Shown here: positions 4,301 through 6,532 of the stretch, in pieces
Numbering within the stretch: the first letter of the stretch is position 1
Layout: each line of letters begins with the position of its first letter
Assembly: GCA_030631415.1 (NCBI GenBank)
Contig: DAOVLE010000263.1
Span: forward strand, 1-6,532
Reading direction: 5' to 3'
Length of the DNA stretch: 6,532 bases
Source: JAAEQG01 sp023133475
GTDB taxonomy: Bacteria; Planctomycetota; Phycisphaerae; UBA1845
Notes under the pieces: model-generated
Told to the model about the DNA's origin: nothing
Databases searched by the model: none
What the model saw: only the letters and a program-made list of their open reading frames with translations
Position numbers and translations under genes: made by a program

Positions 4301-6277
4301 GTGACCACTGTGCAATCCGCTATGGTTGCGGGCGAACCGGCGGCTGTTGAATCGCGCTCAGGCCTGCTCGAAAGGCCGATCGACGGAATCCATCGCCCCG
4401 CGGTCACAGCCGAAACCGCCAAGACCGATCTGGAACAATACAAGCTCTCAATCCGCAAGTATGCTCCAGTGCACCACGGCTTGCCGTGGGCCTGCCGGTC
4501 ACAGTGCACCCGCTGCCGCGAAGTGGTGGATTCGCGCTTTGTGCTGGACGTGGAGGAAGACAGCGTCTATCTCGAATACGATTGCCCGGCTTGTGGGCCT
4601 TGGCGCGAGCTGCACCACGATACGCTGTTCGTCAGGGACCTCAGCGAGCTGCGCGAGCGCCAAAGCCACCGGCAACCCACCAAAACCCATACCGGAGCCG
4701 CGATCCGCCCTATCCTCAGAGAACTGCCCAAAACCGTCGAGACATTGTGCCCGGAATGCTCCTGCATCATCCTAGGCCGCTATTACGTGCTGGATAACGT
4801 CGTTTATATCGAGAAGACCTGCCCCGAGCACGGGCACTTCCGCGACCGCATCAACACCGACGTCAAGCTGTACCTCAAGTCAGCCCGGGCGGTCTTCCAG
4901 GACGAGCGCGGCGTGTATAAGCCGCAGGTGCATGGAGGGCGGAACTGCCCCAGCGATTGCGGTTTGTGCGATCAGCATCTTTCGGCTTCGTGTTTGGCTC
5001 AGATCGACCTGACCAACCGCTGTAATCTGAACTGCCCGGTGTGTTTTGCCAACGCCAACGCCGCTGGCTATGTCAGCGAGCCGCCCTACGAGATGGTCGT
5101 CGAGATGCTGCAAACCCTGCGCAACCAGCATCCGTACCCAGCCACAGCCGTCCAGTTCACCGGTGGTGAGCCGACGGTGCATCCGGAGTTTCACCGTATC
5201 TGCCGGGCTGCCCGGAACATGAGCTTTTCGCACATTCAGATCGCCACCAATGGGATCACCCACGCCAGCCTGGAGTTTGCCGAGCGGTCGGCTGAGGTGG
5301 GGCTGCACTCGCTCTATTTGCAGTTTGATGGGGTGGACGACGAGTTTTACAGGAAGACCCGTGGTGAGGCTTTGTTTGAGACGAAGCTGCGTTGCATCGA
5401 GAATTGCCGGCGGGTGGGGCTCAAGTGCGTGCTGGTCCCGACGGTCATCAACGGATACAACAGCGACCAGGTTGGCCCGATCTTCAAGTTCGCCGTCGAG
5501 CATATTAACGCGATCAGCGCGATCAGCTATCAGCCGGTGGCTTTCACCGGCCGCATCAACCACCGCGATCAGGAGCGTCAGCGTTATACCCTCGGCGACC
5601 TGGCCCACGACCTCGCCGACGCCAGCGGGGCGGATATCAAGCGTGACTTTTGGCCGCTGGGCATGATCGCCCCGCTCGGGCGGATCATGGAGACCCTCGA
5701 TGGGAAGCCGAAAATCCGTTCGAGCTGCCACGGCGATTGTGCCTTCGGGACCTATTTCTTCGTGACGCCGGAGAAGGAGGCTATCCCCATCCCCAAGATG
5801 TTTGACATGTATGGGATGATGTCCGACTTCAACGAGTTGGCTCATAAGATCAAAGCCAACCATCCGGAGGTGGAGTTGCCCAAAGCCAGCCAGTGGGAAC
5901 GATTACAGATTGCCGGGCTGTTTCTTAAGCACTACCGGTGGGAGCGTCTGAGCAGCGAGATCAAGCCTTGGACGTTCGTTCGTGCGTTGCAAGGCCTGAC
6001 CGACAAAGCCAAAGGCCGAGGTGCGGCGGAAAAGAAGAGCTACAAGACGCTGATGGCGGCTGGGATGCACTTTATGGACCGCTACAATTATGACACCGAG
6101 CGTGTCCGGCGTTGTGTGATTCTGTATGCGACCCCGGACGGGGTGTATCCGTTCTGTTCCCACAACGGCGGGCCGACATATAGGCCGTTTACCGAGAAGA
6201 TGATCGCCCAGTCGAAGGAGGAGTATCAGGCGAAGCATCCGGGCATAGCTGTTCGCCCGGGTGGCCCATCGCTTTAG
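4301..6277 (+). CDS. Tes (MJ0619)-like radical SAM protein
   Basis: A 658-residue cytoplasmic protein whose core closely resembles the archaeal tetraether lipid synthase Tes/MJ0619, judged by eye. Tes joins lipid tails by radical C-C bond formation; whether this homologue does so is unknown. Residues 65-110 and 150-193 are two similar metal-binding modules, ending in CPACG (95-99) and CPEHG (174-178). CPSDCGLC (216-223) follows. Then come the radical SAM cluster motif C241-x3-C245-x2-C248 after DLTNR, and the GGE motif (FTGGEP, 286-291) that contacts SAM. Further core landmarks are QFDGVDD (341-347) and PVAFTGRI (412-419). C476-x3-C480 (CHGDC), C605 and C619 are candidate auxiliary-cluster ligands. 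Residues 584-628 form a conserved-looking block with MHFMDRYNYD and PFCSHNGG. The GTG start follows a GGAGG. The last residues (about GGPSL) and the TAG stop are encoded inside a dispersed repeat. No lipid gene is visible nearby. The superfamily call is very sure; the Tes subfamily is likely; the reaction is open. Confidence 0.88.
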   Translation: MTTVQSAMVAGEPAAVESRSGLLERPIDGIHRPAVTAETAKTDLEQYKLSIRKYAPVHHGLPWACRSQCTRCREVVDSRFVLDVEEDSVYLEYDCPACGPWRELHHDTLFVRDLSELRERQSHRQPTKTHTGAAIRPILRELPKTVETLCPECSCIILGRYYVLDNVVYIEKTCPEHGHFRDRINTDVKLYLKSARAVFQDERGVYKPQVHGGRNCPSDCGLCDQHLSASCLAQIDLTNRCNLNCPVCFANANAAGYVSEPPYEMVVEMLQTLRNQHPYPATAVQFTGGEPTVHPEFHRICRAARNMSFSHIQIATNGITHASLEFAERSAEVGLHSLYLQFDGVDDEFYRKTRGEALFETKLRCIENCRRVGLKCVLVPTVINGYNSDQVGPIFKFAVEHINAISAISYQPVAFTGRINHRDQERQRYTLGDLAHDLADASGADIKRDFWPLGMIAPLGRIMETLDGKPKIRSSCHGDCAFGTYFFVTPEKEAIPIPKMFDMYGMMSDFNELAHKIKANHPEVELPKASQWERLQIAGLFLKHYRWERLSSEIKPWTFVRALQGLTDKAKGRGAAEKKSYKTLMAAGMHFMDRYNYDTERVRRCVILYATPDGVYPFCSHNGGPTYRPFTEKMIAQSKEEYQAKHPGIAVRPGGPSL

Positions 6278-6288
6278 CGGTGGGGGAC
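6259..6288 (+). repeat. 30-nt hairpin repeat supplying the stop codon
   Basis: The unit begins GGGTGGCCCATCGC and ends GGTGGGGGAC. It matches the minus-strand unit at 107-78 with 28 of 30 identities. The hairpin 6266-6283 has a 7-bp stem (one T.G wobble) and a TTTA loop. The two differing bases form one pair, C-G here and G-C in the other copy, so the stem is preserved. The TAG stop of the radical SAM gene (6275-6277) falls in the loop and stem. Confidence 0.8.
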
Positions 6289-6298
6289 ACGACTGGAG

Positions 6299-6333
6299 AA
6301 AATGGAAAATTGAAAATGAAAAATGGAAAATGG
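6299..6333. repeat. Five tandem AAAATGG-type heptamers
   Basis: An A-rich array with an exact period of 7: AAAATGG, AAAATTG, AAAATGA, AAAATGG, AAAATGG. It is sharply AT-rich compared with its surroundings and lies 22 nt after the radical SAM stop codon. Function unknown. Confidence 0.75.
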
Positions 6334-6370
6334 GGGGATGGGAGACGTCGTCGTTGTATGCACATGCGGG

Positions 6371-6440
6371 TTAGCGGCGGCAATCCGCGGCGTTTAGTGG
6401 CGACAAGTCCACAGCGTTTAGCGGCTCCCCAACGGGGAGC
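6371..6440. repeat. Three tandem 23-24-nt units with variable hairpins
   Basis: TTAGYGGC recurs at 6371, 6394 and 6418 (period 23 then 24). In each unit it is followed by a different small hairpin. The first is GCGG...CCGC (6374-6388). The second is GTGGCGAC-AA-GTCCAC with two unpaired bases (6397-6410). The third is GCTCCCC-AAC-GGGGAGC (6424-6440). The 5' block is conserved while the stems vary but still pair. The TTTAGCGG core is also found at 40-47 and 6273-6280. Confidence 0.6.
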
Positions 6441-6502
6441 GCGAAAAATGGTTTGCTCACAGAACGGCACGGCACGGCCTTCGGCCGCAACCAAGATCAG
6501 TA

Positions 6503-6522
6503 CCGCGACCGTAAGGGAGCGG
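6503..6522 (+). repeat. Hairpin with GTAA loop and tandem G/A mismatches
   Basis: CCGCGACC, loop GTAA, GGGAGCGG. The stem is CCGC/GCGG and CC/GG, with GA facing GA between them. On the plus strand as RNA this is a GNRA-type tetraloop plus a tandem G.A motif, both stable RNA features. A small CGGCC-TTC-GGCCG hairpin lies just upstream (about 6474-6486). No gene is seen in 6278-6532. Confidence 0.5.
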
Positions 6523-6532
6523 CCAATCCAAG

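Noticed and set aside
4880..5863. Minus-strand open frame of 327 codons opposite the radical SAM gene
   Set aside because: The plus-strand gene is certain from its cluster motifs; the opposite frame has no ribosome binding site or recognisable domain.
6371..6440. CRISPR-like array
   Set aside because: Units are only 23-24 nt with no constant spacer length, and the variable parts are self-complementary stems, not spacers.

Overview
The window looks like chromosomal DNA of a GC-rich bacterium, most plausibly a planctomycete (Planctomycetota, perhaps Phycisphaerae). This is inferred from the style of the proteins and from intergenic DNA packed with short hairpin repeats. No rRNA or other marker fixes the phylum. 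Four protein genes are supported.

Layout. Positions 1-107 hold a large imperfect palindrome made of dispersed-repeat sequence. Positions 108-410 are a gene-free leader with two small hairpins. At 411-2216 (+) lies rpsA, a complete six-S1-domain ribosomal protein S1. At 2217-2473 there is a dense set of nested inverted repeats between convergent genes. At 2481-2936 (-) lies a small GNAT acetyltransferase. At 2937-3280 is a divergent intergenic region with a perfectly paired 15-bp hairpin. At 3281-4000 (+) lies scpB, the winged-helix kleisin partner of the SMC condensin complex. At 4001-4300 there is a 167-bp composite repeat with heptamer repeats at its centre. At 4301-6277 (+) lies a 658-residue Cys-rich radical SAM protein resembling the archaeal tetraether lipid synthase Tes (MJ0619). 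Its stop codon lies inside a dispersed repeat. Positions 6278-6532 hold four further repeat types and no gene.

The genes do not form an obvious operon. rpsA serves translation and scpB chromosome segregation. The radical SAM gene has its own strong ribosome binding site and is separated from scpB by repeats. The two most interesting items are the Tes-like enzyme, with an apparently duplicated N-terminal metal-binding module, and the repeat landscape. Several hairpin families differ between copies by compensatory base changes, which suggests they are maintained as RNA or single-stranded DNA structures. No transposase, CRISPR array, tRNA or rRNA was seen.
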